From assembly GCA_002633005.1 (NCBI GenBank), contig NMRA01000370.1, positions 64,229 through 128,228 on the forward strand: 64,000 nt of DNA. Direction: 5' to 3'. Both the position numbers and the translations under genes were made by a program. Below, piece by piece: positions 27,301-42,300 of the stretch. The stretch comes from Phoronis australis. Taxonomy: Eukaryota > Phoronida > Phoronidae. The notes beneath the pieces were generated by a model. That model was given only the letters and a program-made list of their open reading frames with translations. It made no database searches and was not told the DNA's origin. Numbering within the stretch: position 1 is the first letter of the stretch; each line of letters begins with the position of its first letter.

Positions 27301-30300
27301 TATTTTGTCCCACCCAGGTTATCGTTTTTTGATATCTGAACAGGAATGCACAGTAACTGTAAAAGTTTTGAATGTCGAATATTTTTTTCTGTAAAATACT
27401 GATTAACACTGCCGTTGTTTACAACTTTGGGACGAGTCCCTTACTGAGGTGCGGCAGTGTGGGTAAATATCTCAGAATTAGGAATGGCGCTGTGGTATTT
27501 TGGAATATGACTTTAATGCTTTGTGTGGATTTCATGTCGTTTTATTATGCCATTAGATTCAAGTGCTGGTGAAGAGCCACCAACTACAGTCAAGAAGAAG
27601 GGGCCGAAGAAGACTGCACAAAAGTCGAACATTGAAGAAGTTTTCAAACACACGTTGTTTCAGAAAAACCATTGTGAGTGTTGCAGATGTCTGACAGCGT
27701 TCCTCTAATGTTTTATTTCAAATGTGCTCTAAAGTGTACAGTGGGTGAGCATTTGGATTTGCTCACTTCAAAACTGCTTATAAGTGTATATGGGGTTACT
27801 GAGATGCTGAAACAACAGGTGTGATTGCAATCTGAGAATGTGTGTGAGGGTGAATCCCATTGGAATATTGTGTTATGGCCAGAGACTCTGAACATGCTCT
27901 CTCAGCACAGGTGTAGTGTATATTTTTTCATCCAGTTTGCAGGAACGTGCCTCGTGGACAGTTGCTTGTATTAGTCTAGGTAACCCATACGTGAAGAATT
28001 TTGACTATAACTGTTGAGAAAGTTATTGTGTTGGTGACCTTACTGGATTCTTTGTAAGCCAACTTTCTACGAAGTGTAGCAAGGCACAAGTTGCGATCAG
28101 TTTGACAGGGTCATGATCTTGAAACTCGAGCAATAATTGGCAGAGTTCGTTTGCATAGTACTTTTGATTAAGTCACTGCCCGCTAATGGTCTGATATAAT
28201 GTGCCCAAATTTTGAGAACCAGTTTAATGCTTGTTATTTAGTGGAGAAAACTGGTTCTCAAAATTATATATCAGACTATTACCCACTGCCCGGCTCGCTG
28301 AACTCAGAGATCACGTCTGCAAAATAGGACATATTGTGTTTGCTGTGAAAACCGACTTTTTACGCACTGTTCATTTAATCCGTGTTGGTGACAGAGGAAA
28401 TATTTTAACTGTTCACACACTTGGTTGTAGCCCTGACTGACATAAGGTTGAGGCGAATGGGACTGACCTTAGACACAGTGAAGAAGGAAGGGTTCATTGA
28501 GAAAACTTTGTTATGGAAGGTAAATACGTACAGGTCAAAAGTATTCAGACAAAACAACCTCTAATTTTCCATCATGACGGCTAGACGGAAGCCTAATTCA
28601 TCTTCAGAGTTGCCTTCCATCATGGCCAAGAATGAGCGGAGTTAACAGGAAAGTTAAAGGTGGCTAAGCCATTCTGTGATTAGAATTTTTGCCGCCCTAA
28701 GTTTTTACCAGACAGTCTTTTTCGCTGTTGATAGAGTTAGCCGTCATGATAGGAAATGGTATTTTGTCTGGTTGGTTATGTCTTGTGCTGTAATATGTTA
28801 CAGCAACGATGAGTCTTGGCAATGCAGAGTTGAAGACTGTATGTAAAATAACGATGTTATCTTAAAGCTGCACTTTAAATTTATTATTTACTGCTAATTT
28901 GTTGCTATGCGCAGTTAAACTCACCTTAAAAATACCCTTTCTTTGACACCTAAATGCTCTGTATGTTTTTCGTGGTAGTGAAAATAAAATCCCATTGTCT
29001 TGGTAAGGATATTTTGACCTTGATTTATGCAGTCATGCACATTGTTTATTCTTTATTTAGATTTTCTAGGCAACTAAACATTTTGTAACAGATGCTTTAA
29101 TATAACTTGTTTAATATTTAAAAATCAGATTCCAAGTGCCATGTTACAGATATCTGGACAGTATTTGTTTACATGAAATAAATTTTAGTAAATGGCGAAA
29201 GTTTAGAATTGCTACCAGAATTGTCTTATAGAATTATCACCCTCCCAAATCAAGGATTTTTTTTCTATTTATTATGGTTTTTGTATAATGTTTCATGGCT
29301 GTTGGAGAAACGGCATTTCCGTTGAGTTTGGCATTATCACACTGAGCAAAGTCAGAAGGAAGTGACGTCACATGAATTCATGTCTAATCTTAACCCTGTT
29401 GCTAACTGTAACCCTATCCATCCCTCACGCTAACCCCAAACCGTAAACCACCTAAAACTAAACTCTCTGGTGTGACGTCATTTCCCTCTGTTTTCTGATT
29501 CTGCTCGCCTTGATTATGTCGAACTTGTTTCTGTTCGTCATCGGCTTCCATGATGGTTTTTCAGCGAATCCGTCAGGATGACCAGAAGAACAACGTGACT
29601 GAGGTCATGTGTCGTAAGTCACTGAACTCCTTGTTGTCAGCCATGGCACAAGACAAGCTCATTAAGGTGGTCAACAAGACATTTGACCTCGAGCACAAAC
29701 ATCACAATGAGGTATAGTTACTATGGCAACACTAACACTTCATTTAAAGTGACATGATAGATGGCAATGTTGTTTACTTGAGGTCAGGACCAAGACGTAT
29801 TTGATGCCACGACCTCAGCGGTCACAGACCAACACATTCAGGGCTTGGAATTTTCCACGGAGACGCGGATTTCCGCTTTTTTCAAATGTGCTTTCCGCTT
29901 TTTTTATAGTATTTCCGCGTAAAAAAATTGGATTTGATATAAAATTTCCGCGGCAAATTCCTTTCTTACCGTGGCGTTGCCGACGACGTTCACCTCGAAA
30001 AGCGGAAGTTGCTCTTTATGTTTCGGAGGAACGTAAATTGTCAACATTACCGGGGCATCTGGGACAGCTGGGATTTTCAATGGCGTCTCGTGTTATTGTT
30101 AAACGCGGTGACAAATACTACCGCTCTGCAGCCAAAAATGTGTGGGTTGGGAGTGGACGGGCGAGCTAAAAGGATGCAGACGCGTGCTACTGGTGGTGGT
30201 AACGTTTTTTTTATTTAGTCCTCCCGATTTTTGTCGGGAAAAGGGTCACATTGACCATTTCAGGGCTGGTTATCGGGCATGATTTGGGCCGTACAAGTTT

Positions 30301-33300
30301 CAAAGTTTCCGCGTTTTTTGTCATTGGTCATTCCAAGCCCTGACATTGCTATTTGAGCATAGAGCCACTGCATTAAGTGGCTATGTCTTTTTAAGCATAT
30401 TTTATTGATAAAGTCAACGGCCTCAATTTTGTTTAATTCTACCAAATAGCTGGAAGATTTTGGTGGGGGTTTTCAATTTTTAATAAAATCATAAAAATAC
30501 AAACTCGGATGTTGCTTTTTTACAGCTTACGTTAAAGTTTAGAACTTCAAGATGTCTATCCTGTAATAATCCCAAAACTGTGGGGGGTTCGGTTCTAAAC
30601 CCAGTTGTGTCCTCTTAAACAGGATAGGGCTTTAAGTAAGTGCCTTGTGAAGTTTTCCAATTATCATGGTAGAAAGCCAATCTCTGAAAAATACAAAATG
30701 CTAAATTTCAAGAATGGTGTGAAGCAAACTATTGCTCTGTGTCTGAATGGACTTTAATTTTCAATTTGTGCTCGGATTTCATTCACGGTTGCCGTGCTCT
30801 TGTATCTGAATGTTAATAATAATTGCATCTATCTGCTGCCTTGAACCCAACTTGTTACTGTGTTAGCAATCGCATTATAGTACTTGTTTTGGTCTGAATA
30901 CTGGATTTGATGGAGCACACTGGATTGGTGGTATGATGAACATCCAAAGCCAGATATTTCAAACACTGATCGTTTAACAATCGTGCTGTTGACATCTATA
31001 CGTAACTTGTTGCTCAGTTTTTGAATGTCACGACATACGAATCTTGACTGCTTTATTTTTTTCCTATTTCATTCTAAAATTTTGTAGTTTAATTTTCTGT
31101 AATTTATCCCAAGCTGGTATGTCATCTGTTAACCTCTCTTGCAAATATTAGTCTAATGCTTTGAGTCTCTGAATTAGAAATGTTTGAGAGTGGCTTCAAC
31201 AGAATTAATGAAATGCCATCTGGTTACAAACCCTGCACCTTGTTGTAAAAATGCAATAATGTGAATTCTATGCCTGCTGTGCCTGTTATGCTTAACAGTC
31301 AGCAACCATTAATAAATTGCGACTCATCTCTGGGTAACTGTATGAAAGGCTTTCCACGAATCAACCATATTATTGCACGTCTGTCGTGTTGCAGATGATG
31401 GCTAACAGGATTATCAGTAAAATGTTCATTACGCATTACAGGCACTGAAACACCGCATCTTCTTAAAAACTTTGGTTTTCTTTTCAGATTTCATTTGTAT
31501 GTGGTTTGTCTATATCAGACGAAAATCCAGAGTTTTCCAAGTACATTGATAATGTGAAACTGCAGAGGGGAGTGTCGTTCATGAACACAACTCTGAAGTA
31601 CAGTAAGTCTAAGGTGAGTACACCAGGACTAGGGCTGTGCATCATTAAGTATTATCAGACAACAGCGGCAGCATTTTACATCCTCTGAAATTTCTCAGTT
31701 GTTTTTCAGATGAGCATGGTTGATGTTGATTTTATGACAGGTCGAGTTACTGTGGTGTCCTCTTGCGGCAATTAAGGTTTTCTCTGCTGGTGTTATACCT
31801 CAAAGTGTACCACAGTCTTTGGACATGTGTAATTTCTTGAAATTTGCCAAATAGTTTTCTATTAAGTAAAGACGAGTACTTGTTTCATTTTTTGATAGTT
31901 TCGATGTATTCAGCACCCCCTTGTGGCATTTTTTGTTTTGGTGTTTGCTGTTCTGTCCACAAAAGTTCTAGAAGGGCCATTATGAAGTTGAGCTTCTATT
32001 GAGGTGATCGCGACTGTCATATGGTTTAAGACTGGTTTGATTACTGTGGCCCCTTCTACAGACAAATTTGTTTTTGTCTGTGCCTCGGTATCTACAAAAT
32101 TCCTAGATGGATATTCATGAATTCGGTATTTGTGTTCTAGTTGAGGAGAATGCACCTGACAATGATTTTGAAACGAGTCCGACATCTGTGGTGTCCCCTA
32201 GTGGTAGTTAAGGCTAGGTTTGCGTAATGTTTTTTATCAACCAAATTACTTGATGGTTGTTGACGAAACATTGGCCAATATGTTGCTATCAGCAAGGAGA
32301 TGAAAGCGCTTGCTTTGTTCAGACAAACTAGACGTATGCTACTGTCCCCTAGTGGCCTTTTTATTTCACATTACATAGTAAACAAGCATGCCATTTGTGG
32401 TGCAGCTGTGGGCATATTTCAATGCTTTCAATTGCTCTTCTTTTGTAATGTCAATAGCGTAATTTTGTGAAGATTATGCAGTACCTTATCTACAAGCATG
32501 CATATTTAGCCAAATGTCTACAAAACTATAGATTTCTAACTATGTAGAAGTACGTGATTTTTGAAATTAGAAAGCCTGTAGAATTTGATTTTGGGCTTTT
32601 TATCAATCTTGTCATTAGTTGAGTCAGGTGACACTGTCTGCAGTAAAATTTAGCAAATATGAAAGGTACATCGATGCAAAAAATATAGTATCAATAACAT
32701 GACCATGCTGTACAGTTTTCTAAATTTTAATTCCTTTTTTACAATTTTTGTATTTTTTCAAATCATAAAAGTTCTGTTTTTGATATTTCCTCATACAAAA
32801 GTGGAACGTTTTTAAAAATATTTCCTAACAGCGTTTTGGAGAACATTCTGTAAAGTGTAGTATTAACTGAAGATCTCATTTGAATCTGATCACCTTTAAT
32901 GAGATGTGATGGTCCAAAGTTGGCCAAAATTGGTCATTTTTCAAGCTCTTACATATTAATACGGTATCATTTCAGAGACCACCACCAGTGCCGTTGCCTG
33001 AAGTTGTCATTGACAATGTGAGTACATAGCATTTTTGGAAATTTCCAGAAATATTTTGTGCATCCACTTTTTACAATCTTTGCAGTTCGTTATTAATTCA
33101 TTAACTCTTAACAATCAATACATTCAGATGCTCATTCATTCAGTTACTCATTACAATCATTCATATGTTCAGTCAGTCATTCATTGCAGCCACTCAGTTG
33201 CTTATCCATTCATTCGTACATTCATTCAGTTGTTCATAGATTACTCTATCATTACAGTCATTCATTTGTTCATACAGTCAATCATTACAGTCATTCAGTT

Positions 33301-36300
33301 GTTCATACAGTCAATCATTACAGTCATTCAGTTGTTCATCCCTTCAAATAAGGGTAGACAGCTGATGGAGTTACTGAATGCATTATTGGTCCTGGTTACT
33401 TAATGGTTTATATTCATTTCTTCTTGTCTGGAAATTTTCAATCCACTTTAAAACACTTCTGCTCAACTGCCAAATAATTCTGGCAAAAAGTTCGTCCATT
33501 AGCTGCGTCTGACAGAGTTTTGCTGAAGTCTTTATAAGGTAATTATTCACCTATTTAGCGAACAGTTGAAATTTTTTTAAAATATTTCAGCCGAAATAAA
33601 TTTTTAATGAAATACCATCATCTTGGTTTGTACTGTCTAGACGCCATTAAACAACATTTGACTAAGTTTCTATTATTGCAGCAAGTTAATTAATCTTTGG
33701 AAAATAGAAAACAAAATTTTGCCAATTATTTTTGTGCAAGCTAAGTGAAGAATTATGGACTGTAGTGTATTCTGAAAACTTCTGTTCCTGTTAATGAGCT
33801 GGTATAAACCCACCCTGGTGTGATCAATACCTATAATTTTTAGTCAAAGCCCATAGCATATGGCTACCTGCCCAAGTTGCCGAGGACAGAACTGGTGCAC
33901 AAGGTACTGTTCTATCTATACTTTGAGCACCCCTGCCGAGAGACAGGGCCAGTCGAGTCTGAAAAGGACAAACCTTACGTCTATGTGGATGACGACACGT
34001 ACAAGCGATTTATGGCCCCAATTCCACTCCAAGGTATGATTTCAGAAACATTACGTGGTTTTAGTGCTTGGTGACTTAGTGACTTAAAGCGCTATGTACA
34101 AAGCCATGAGGTAGAGGTGTTCAATTTCTTCTCTTAATGCTATGTACAACCTTAATGAGACATCTTTGAATTTAGTCAAATATCTACAGAACTTTATTTT
34201 CTGAATGTAGGAAGCCTTCAGAATTTACTGCCGTTAATTGATTCATGTGACCATGTCTTTAAAGTAAAATTTAACGAAAAGGAATCCAGGTACATTGATA
34301 CCAAAATAACGGTATCCATACATTGACCAAATTTTGTTTTGATATAAATGTTCAATGGTTTCCTGTGCATAACTCTTACGTGGTCAGGACTGGGTATTTT
34401 CTTGCATTAACACCAGATGGCGTGATAGCTAGCTGACTGTTTAGTTAGGAAACCACCACTTGGTTCTCTGTACATTTTTTGTAGCTTAAGTTTTAGTGTA
34501 TAAGACTCTTAGGTGAAAGTTCAAGCATAAATTCTGGTCAATGACAAGGCACTATTACCTGTCAACAATGTTGTCTGGCATTGGAGGCGTTGGGATAGCC
34601 AATCGGAGTTCATGAGTCTCTAGTCTAGGTAAATCTGTGGAAGAGTCTGTGGTTATATAGACCATATTAATGATCACGTCATTTCAGAGAAGCAAGGAAG
34701 AGATGGTCCAATCTGGGTCTCACAACTGGTGGACATTGTTAATGCTCTACCCCTGTCCATCTTTGTTCAGATCGTCAGGGTCAACCATCAGGTATTATAT
34801 GACTGTTCTTCTCAGTGTTTATTAGGAAACGGCCATTCAGTGCTATCTTGTTGTTGGACAATGCTTCTAGGCATTACATGCATGCACCCAGCCTAAAAAT
34901 TTAGGGGGCTGAATTTTTGAGAATGTGGACCTTTTACTAAGATTCACGGGGTATGTTCAGAGTGCTGAATTTTGGTCGTCCCTGCCTTTTTAGCAGACTT
35001 TTGTCTTGTTTTCTACTTTTTTAGAGTTTTTGCCCACTTCGCCAAATGAGGAAGCTCGTTCGATCCCCCCGAGCCACCCCTGGGTGTACCAATCCATTAA
35101 ACGGTGTCTTCGTCCACCCTTGATATCACCAGAGTTGATCTAAACTCCTATTGTGTTGTGCAGGGCAATTATTACGTTATCAATGTCTTCGCAGCATTAA
35201 AATACTGGATAAAATAAATTGAAATGTCAAGGGCAGAAACTGGTAATTTTTAACATGTTTGGCTTCTGAAATTGAATTTTCTCGTGATTAGTTAGTTTTG
35301 AATCCTTTTTCGCGGAAAAAATATGATGAAATTAGCCACAACACTGTGATGTGTTTTTATTTGTTTACAACAATTTTGAATCGATGTGTGTTTACATTCA
35401 TTCAGCGTGATAGATAATTAGCATTTTGCATCGTGACATCAGACAAAAGACTGAGTCTGACGATTAACAAAAGAAAGATTGATATCAGGCCTCTGGAATA
35501 TATGGGATTTAGTTGTATGTGTTCTTTTGTGATTGTGTTGTTGCTTAAAGCCACAAACTGCTGGATTAATGCAGCAGTCACGCCATCTATTGATCGAGCG
35601 AGGAATCGATCTTTTAATACTAATAGTCATATTGCTTTTTGGTCATGAATGAAATGGCATTGTTAAGTCAGATCATTGATTTCTGTCCCAAGTTGTAATG
35701 CTTTGTCAGTAATTCACTTCTAGTGTGGTGGGGAGCAAGTTGAGACCTGTTTTAGAAATTCTAAAACTAGTGTTTTTGACATTAAATTGTCATTGTCGCC
35801 AAAGTGGAGGATTTTTTACATACTCAATACACTCAACATTGAGTCAGTAGATGGCACTAAGGTTCTGCTCCGTTCCAAATATTGTTGTCAAACGACATGT
35901 CAATTACCAGGTTTTTTAAAGACAATCATTTAAATCACTCTAGGAATTACCGATGATTTCTACTGATGGCGATATTTGTTAGCTTAATTGTGCCGCTGTA
36001 TTATATTGAATTGTAACTCACCTGTGGACTGTTTTGTCTCAGGTGGACGGACTTTTAGACTACCTCACTGACCCGATTAAGAAACACTATCCGCTGCCAT
36101 ACCTTCCTGCGGACATGGTCAAACTACTGCTGTATGCCAGGAAAAGCATTTACTGCGTACGCAACACAATGATAACTCTGTGTCAAATGGGGCTTCTCAC
36201 CTTTTGCCAAGGCCCCTCTGCAGTGTTGTGTGAACAGGTGAGTCATGTCACAGAACACAAGGTGGTGCGTTTTTCTCAGCTCAATCTCGACAATCTCACC

Positions 36301-39300
36301 ACTGCTGTCAACAACTGCAGTCATAGTTACAGCTTATGAAATAGAAAAATTTCAAAAAAGTTGAGTTAACTACTCAGCTGAATTTTAAAGCAGCATTTTG
36401 CCCTGTTTATCAGGCTAATAGGCGAAAATCAATGTATTGAGCCTTTTACTCTGACCTGTAAAATTGGTGTATTGTAATATGCCTTTCTGTCATAGGATTC
36501 TATTTCGTACGCATTGCCGATGACTTGAGTTGGTAACGCAAAAAAATCCTGTCACAGAGAACGTTGTGAGATTGGTTTAATGAAAGTAAAATGTCTGTCT
36601 ATTTTATGTAAACAGGGCAAAATGCAGATATATGATTTAGTGTTATTTTTGTCTGGTTTCCTAAGTATATAGTTTTTAACAATAACTTTAAATTTAGGAA
36701 TTTACTGAAATTTTGACAAGATTGTTAAACTTTAAAAAAAATCAAATAATTGTCCAAAATTATTATTTAAAGTTTGTTGTAGACGGAATTGATAGATAAA
36801 AAATGCTGACCTGGTATTCGAAATTGAACATTAGTTGCGCCTGCTTGGTGGCAGAAGTCGCCTGTCATGTAAAAGAATTGACTGATTCAATGACACTTTA
36901 TTCAGAATTTTTACCCCAGCTCTTTGCACCCAAGGGAGTAGTCTTGTCATTAGAGGGTGTCTTGTCGATACCTGTGTAAACCATTCAGGTAAAAAGCTGT
37001 AAAACCAATGGGTATACAGACTGAGCATGGTTAAATAATAAAGACCGAATGTTCCCAGCATTTCAATGTTTGTTAGATGCGACAGGTAGCCATTACAGAA
37101 CCAGTTATAATGGCTTGAAACATTAGATTTTTGTCAAATATTTTCAACTTGCATGGTCTTTTTCATTTAATAGGTTTTTGTCTTGTACATGTTTTTATAT
37201 TACTTTCTGGCTAAGTTTGAAAATAATCATTATAGATGTTTGAAGCGTACTGAAATTTTCCTGAGATGATTTGCATTTTGCAAATGTTATTCACTTTAAT
37301 TTGCCTTTAGTTTTAATTTTGTTTTTGTTAATTAGCATTTGGTGTACCTCCATCGCCATACCACATTGCTCGACACGTCAGCAGAACCTGACGCAGATGA
37401 CACATACAACCCAGAAACTATGGGGTTCCCACGGAAGACTTACTCGCTGAACTCATTCGCTGACCTTGACAACTACTGGATCGATTTGAGAAGCATTTGT
37501 GTGCAGACGACATATCAAAGAGGTCAGAGGTCATTTTACCAATAAGTAAAAATGGGTCCTATTGGGCAGAATTGTTGAATTTGTGTGGCCAGATGACTGT
37601 TGAAGTCAATCAGTGTTCATTTAATCGTCCTTAGTTGTACAAATTGCCTCCTAAAGTATACTCATGAGTTATAGTGACACCTCAAACAGGTCAGAGGTCA
37701 TTTTACCGGCGTCACTAAAAATGCAAACTTTTTTAGCGCAAGAAATGAAGCGGAAAATTAAGAAGACTGACTTTGTGTCAATCAAAGACGTTAAAAATCT
37801 AGTTACCCCAGACCAGTGCAGCGATACGGGTACAGTTCCTGGAAATGGCAGGGGCAATGCTGGCCTTGATTCGCAGTTCACCTGGTGAGTAGCTTCTCTG
37901 TAAACATGTTAGAGTTTAACATTTTGGTAATGTCGGTGCTCAGTGACCTACGGTAAAAATTCTCCCATTTGGGACAGTGAAAAATGAGGTCGGGGCTTGT
38001 ACCGAATTTAAGAAACAGAGAATATTGGCCGCATCAGTTTTCGGAATCGTCATTTGCTGCTTCATTCGTCATGATATTGTGTAACATGGGAATCATGAAA
38101 ATGTATCGGCGACTGTTTTTTGGTATTTGTACGAACTGCAAGTCTGTTTTCAGAATATGCTGATGCGAGATTGCAGTGTCGATGTTCTAGAAATATGATA
38201 AAAATCATAATTTTAACCCATTTCCCAATTTTCAGAATCAGTAGGGATTTCAGTTTCATATTTAGCTGTGGTGTTCCAAATTTTAGAAGCTGTTCCAAAG
38301 TGGAGAATAGTTACCAGTAGTTAAGAATAGTTACCAGTAGTGGACAATAGTTACCAGTAGTTAAGAATAGTTACCAGTAGTGGAGAATACTTACCAGTAG
38401 TTAAGAATAGTTACCAGTAGTGGACAATAGTTACCAGTAGTTAAGAATAGTTACCAGTAGTGGAGAATAGTTACCAGTAGTTGAGGCTGTGGGTTCGATT
38501 CCTCGTCTTGTCAAGTTACCATTTCCAAAACCTTCGACGGTTGCTCTTCTCAATTCTTGAAAGTATCACTTTCTTATTAAGGTTGGCCTCAATCTTTAAA
38601 GGATACCAAACCCTGCTTTGGCCTATATTTGATATTAAAAATGCCATATCTATCCAATTCTCTGAAACAAAATAACGCTTTGTAACCCCTCCTCTCCCCA
38701 CCTACGACAACCCTCAAAAGTTTGGAGGACATTTTGAAAACTCTTCAAAGTCGGATGTGACCTGTGCTTTTAGTGAATTACACGGCAACTGTGAGGAAAG
38801 ACCACCCACCAAGAACCACAATATCCAATCTGTGACATGGGGAGTAGAAGTTTTTAGCTGATTCCTGCTTTTATCTTTCAACTTAGACACCAATGATGGA
38901 TTAGCAGGTGACCTAATGAGGATTGGTTGAAATCATCAAGGTTTTATTATCCTTTTAATGAATAAGAAAAATGAGATGGCTACCAGTTTCTGTATTTCCT
39001 CATCTTTTCAGGTACAAACCACATGTTTGGCTTGGCACTAGAACTGATCCCAGTGCCACGTGTAAGTTCATCTTATTTTGTGCACTCTTCCATGACAAAG
39101 TCTGCGTCGTGTGCAATTTTTTGATATCATCAAATTTAATCCTCATGGGATTTTGATAAAACCATGCGAAGAATAAAGATCACTGATTGGTTCACTAGGC
39201 AGAACCACCGTCCCTACGTTACCTAATTTATCCCAATTTCAAGTTCGCTGTTTTGTCTTGACCTATTTAGCTTTAAAGTTGGTAAGAATTATGTAATTAT

Positions 39301-42300
39301 AGACAGCAGTTACAAATTTATCACTTTGATGAACGCGAGCCTTGAACATATTGAGATAAGACGTGTGGATAGAAACTGATTGTGTAAGCATTGGTTCTTC
39401 ACAGTGGGAGGCTTTTGTTACATCTGGTAGGATTGTTTTCTCGGACTATTTTATCCTTGACCTTTTTGTATTTGATATAACATACTAGTGTCTTACGATT
39501 TCACAAATATAAGACGATTTGGTTTGTAACGTGAATGTGAATAGTTTGGGTGTGAAACAGTGCAAGAATAGCGTAGTTGTATGTTCAGTGGACTAGATAA
39601 AATGCATAGCCAAGATTCTCCCTCAAATGGAACACGACACTTTTAAAATACCATGAAGTACTAAGAAGGGTCAAGTTGATAAACAATGATTTTTCACATT
39701 TAAAGTCATGTAAAAACAATATCCCTTCCTGGGGTCTGTTTCATGAAATTGATTTAAGATTAAAGACAGAAATTGGGTCTTACCACATTTCAATCTTTAG
39801 TCACTTTTCATGAAACATGCCCCAGATGATGGCTTCGTGATAATAGGCACAGTGGCAGATTTAGAGGAGTGCCTAGGGGGCCATGCCTACCCCCTAAAAT
39901 TCGCCCAGATTCCATTTGGCAGTTCGGGGGTGCAAATGTCCTGGCTAATACTCTGCCCTGGCCCCCCTGACTCAAAATCCTGGATCCACCCCTGAGACAC
40001 TCTGCACTCTAAGCGCTTACCATCATCGTGTAGCTCAGTGGGGTTAGTGCTTTATGCCTTGTTACTTTGACTATATTTGCCTGATACTGCAGATGCTCAC
40101 ACTGGTCGGGTTGTTTCATTTTTTAGCTACTAGTGTGAAGCGACCTGGGCCCAAGCCTGTACCACAGAGTGAAAGTCTGGCTAAGAAGAGTAAACTTAGT
40201 GCCAGCAAGAAATCACAGAAATCATCGACAGCAGGAGGTACGAATGGAGGAGTTGAGAAGGAGATTGTGATTGAAAGACGGGGGGAGGGTATGGAGGGNA
40301 GTGGAGGGAATGGGTGGAAGAATGGATGAGAGAAGTGTGGAAGAAAAATATGAGAATTAGGGAATCGAGATCATAATGCATCTATTTTGGTTTGTTCAGG
40401 TAAAATGATCATACTTTATCTAACTTTTTACAAGCAATTCAATTTCAGTAGCCAAACCGTTCAAAAATCAGCAGTTTCAGCCCACCATGTAATCAATTTC
40501 TTTCAGCACATGTTTTATTGACGTGTAATGCAGTAATTGCTCTACTCTTCATAATAGGATGTTAGATCAGCGATCCTGATAAAGAGTCTTCTTAATGACA
40601 GCAGTTCTTGCACAAATCTATTGACATGGTGCCCTGAAACAAGCTAAGTTAGTCATGGTGGACATTATCTGTGCATGGGGAAACTCTTCAGTTTTATGGC
40701 CAATCATTCTCCAGTTCGAAAGTCACGTGACTTGTACTATGACTGAATTCTGAACCTGTGCAGACATGAAACGTGAGGCTACAAATTTCACAAACTCAAG
40801 GTGTTTGGGATTAATCACGGTAAAAAATACGTTTTTCAAAGTGAGGCGTGTTTTAAGTAAGGGGCATCAGAACATATTAGCCAGGTTCATTATTCGGAGT
40901 GTTCTTTGGCCTAAAGGTGCACTTTCAGACAAGCGGACATGGATAAGGTGCAGTCATGGGTTGTATGTAATGCTTGTCCATGTTTCAGGGCCTGGAGCCA
41001 CTCCCCATATGTCAATCACCACTGCCAAGCCAATCAAAGGTGGGAAGGGGATGAAGAGGAAACTTGAATCACAGGGTGAGTTCCCCTGAATTGTTACTGG
41101 TTGCAGTATTTCAGTGCTGTTGTTGGCCAATGATTAAACTATTGAGTCTAATTTTTTTGTAACTTAGTTTTTGTTTAGAGTCAAGAAAATGTTCGTGGTC
41201 TTTAGTGGAAAATGGTTTTAATATATTTTAATTTACTAAAATTACGAAGATTGGAGACATTCTCTCAGTCCCGACTGTGCCATTTCTCTCATTTAAAGCA
41301 AGTTTATTAACACAAATAAAGGTTATTGCATAGATGGAGTATGATCGGCTCATGGCTCATCACATTATAATGGGTGTTGCTTGGCTCATCACAAGGTGGC
41401 ACATGATCATCAAATATAACGTAAGGCACATGGCTCATCACATATTATGTGTGGTGCGTGGCTCATCACATTGATGGCACATGTGGATGGTGCTTGACTC
41501 ATCACTAGGTGGCACATGGCTCATTGCATATAATTGTAAATGATTCTTGGCTCATCACATATTGCAGATGGCGTACAGCTCATCAAATATAATGCGAGGC
41601 ACATGGGTGGCACGTGACTCATCGCCTATTATGGATGTCACATGCTTATCTTATTTAAGGATGGCATATCACATATGGCACTCAACTAACTACATTTTGT
41701 ACTTGTCATTTGACCTTTCTCGTATTTGACTAGAATCATCTGTCCATTAACCGTTCAATTTCGAGATGTTGCCTACCGTAATTGGGTAAACCTGTACAAG
41801 TCAAAATTGTTGTGTCTGTTTAAGATATTACCATCATGTGAAAATCTTGCTTGATGCACTGATCAGTTATTTAATTCATGAATTATGGACAGTGGTGTTC
41901 TCAGAAACAACTTGTGATAATTTCAAGGCTCAGAACAACCCGCTTCTAAAGTCAAACGGAAAGGCATATTGAAGGTAGCGAAAGGAAAGTCTGTCACTAC
42001 AGAAAAACGAAAGAGGGTCAAGTATGGGTCGTGTAAGTTGAACAAATTACAGATCTTCTCATATTCAAAATTGACTGGATTCTTTGGGGGGTTAAGAACC
42101 GTCAGATAGGCACTCTGTTGTTGGATTATGTACACAAGCCTCGAAAGCTTATTGATTATCATGACTCAAAAATTATGAAGAGGAGGGATGGAGAGTATCC
42201 AAAAAAGGAGCAGCAGTTTTCATGTGTGAATTGCAAGTGAGCGATTTTGTCGTTCAAGTACTAAAAGGGCTCAAATTTCCACGACGGATTCAGTTTTTAT

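Noticed and set aside
30009-30218. Frames inside the 504-bp TIR element as a transposase remnant
   Set aside because: No recognisable domain or catalytic motif; too short.
33035-33403. 122-aa frame with repeated ITVIHLFIQS
   Set aside because: Created by the TTCA-rich tandem array with a 33-bp (multiple of three) unit.
40299-40299. Unknown base in GTF3C1 intron 22 as a gap
   Set aside because: A single ambiguous base in a G-rich run, with no duplicated flanks; no effect on exons.
41340-41690. CRISPR-like array
   Set aside because: Repeats are degenerate, unevenly spaced and in an animal intron; this is a decayed minisatellite.
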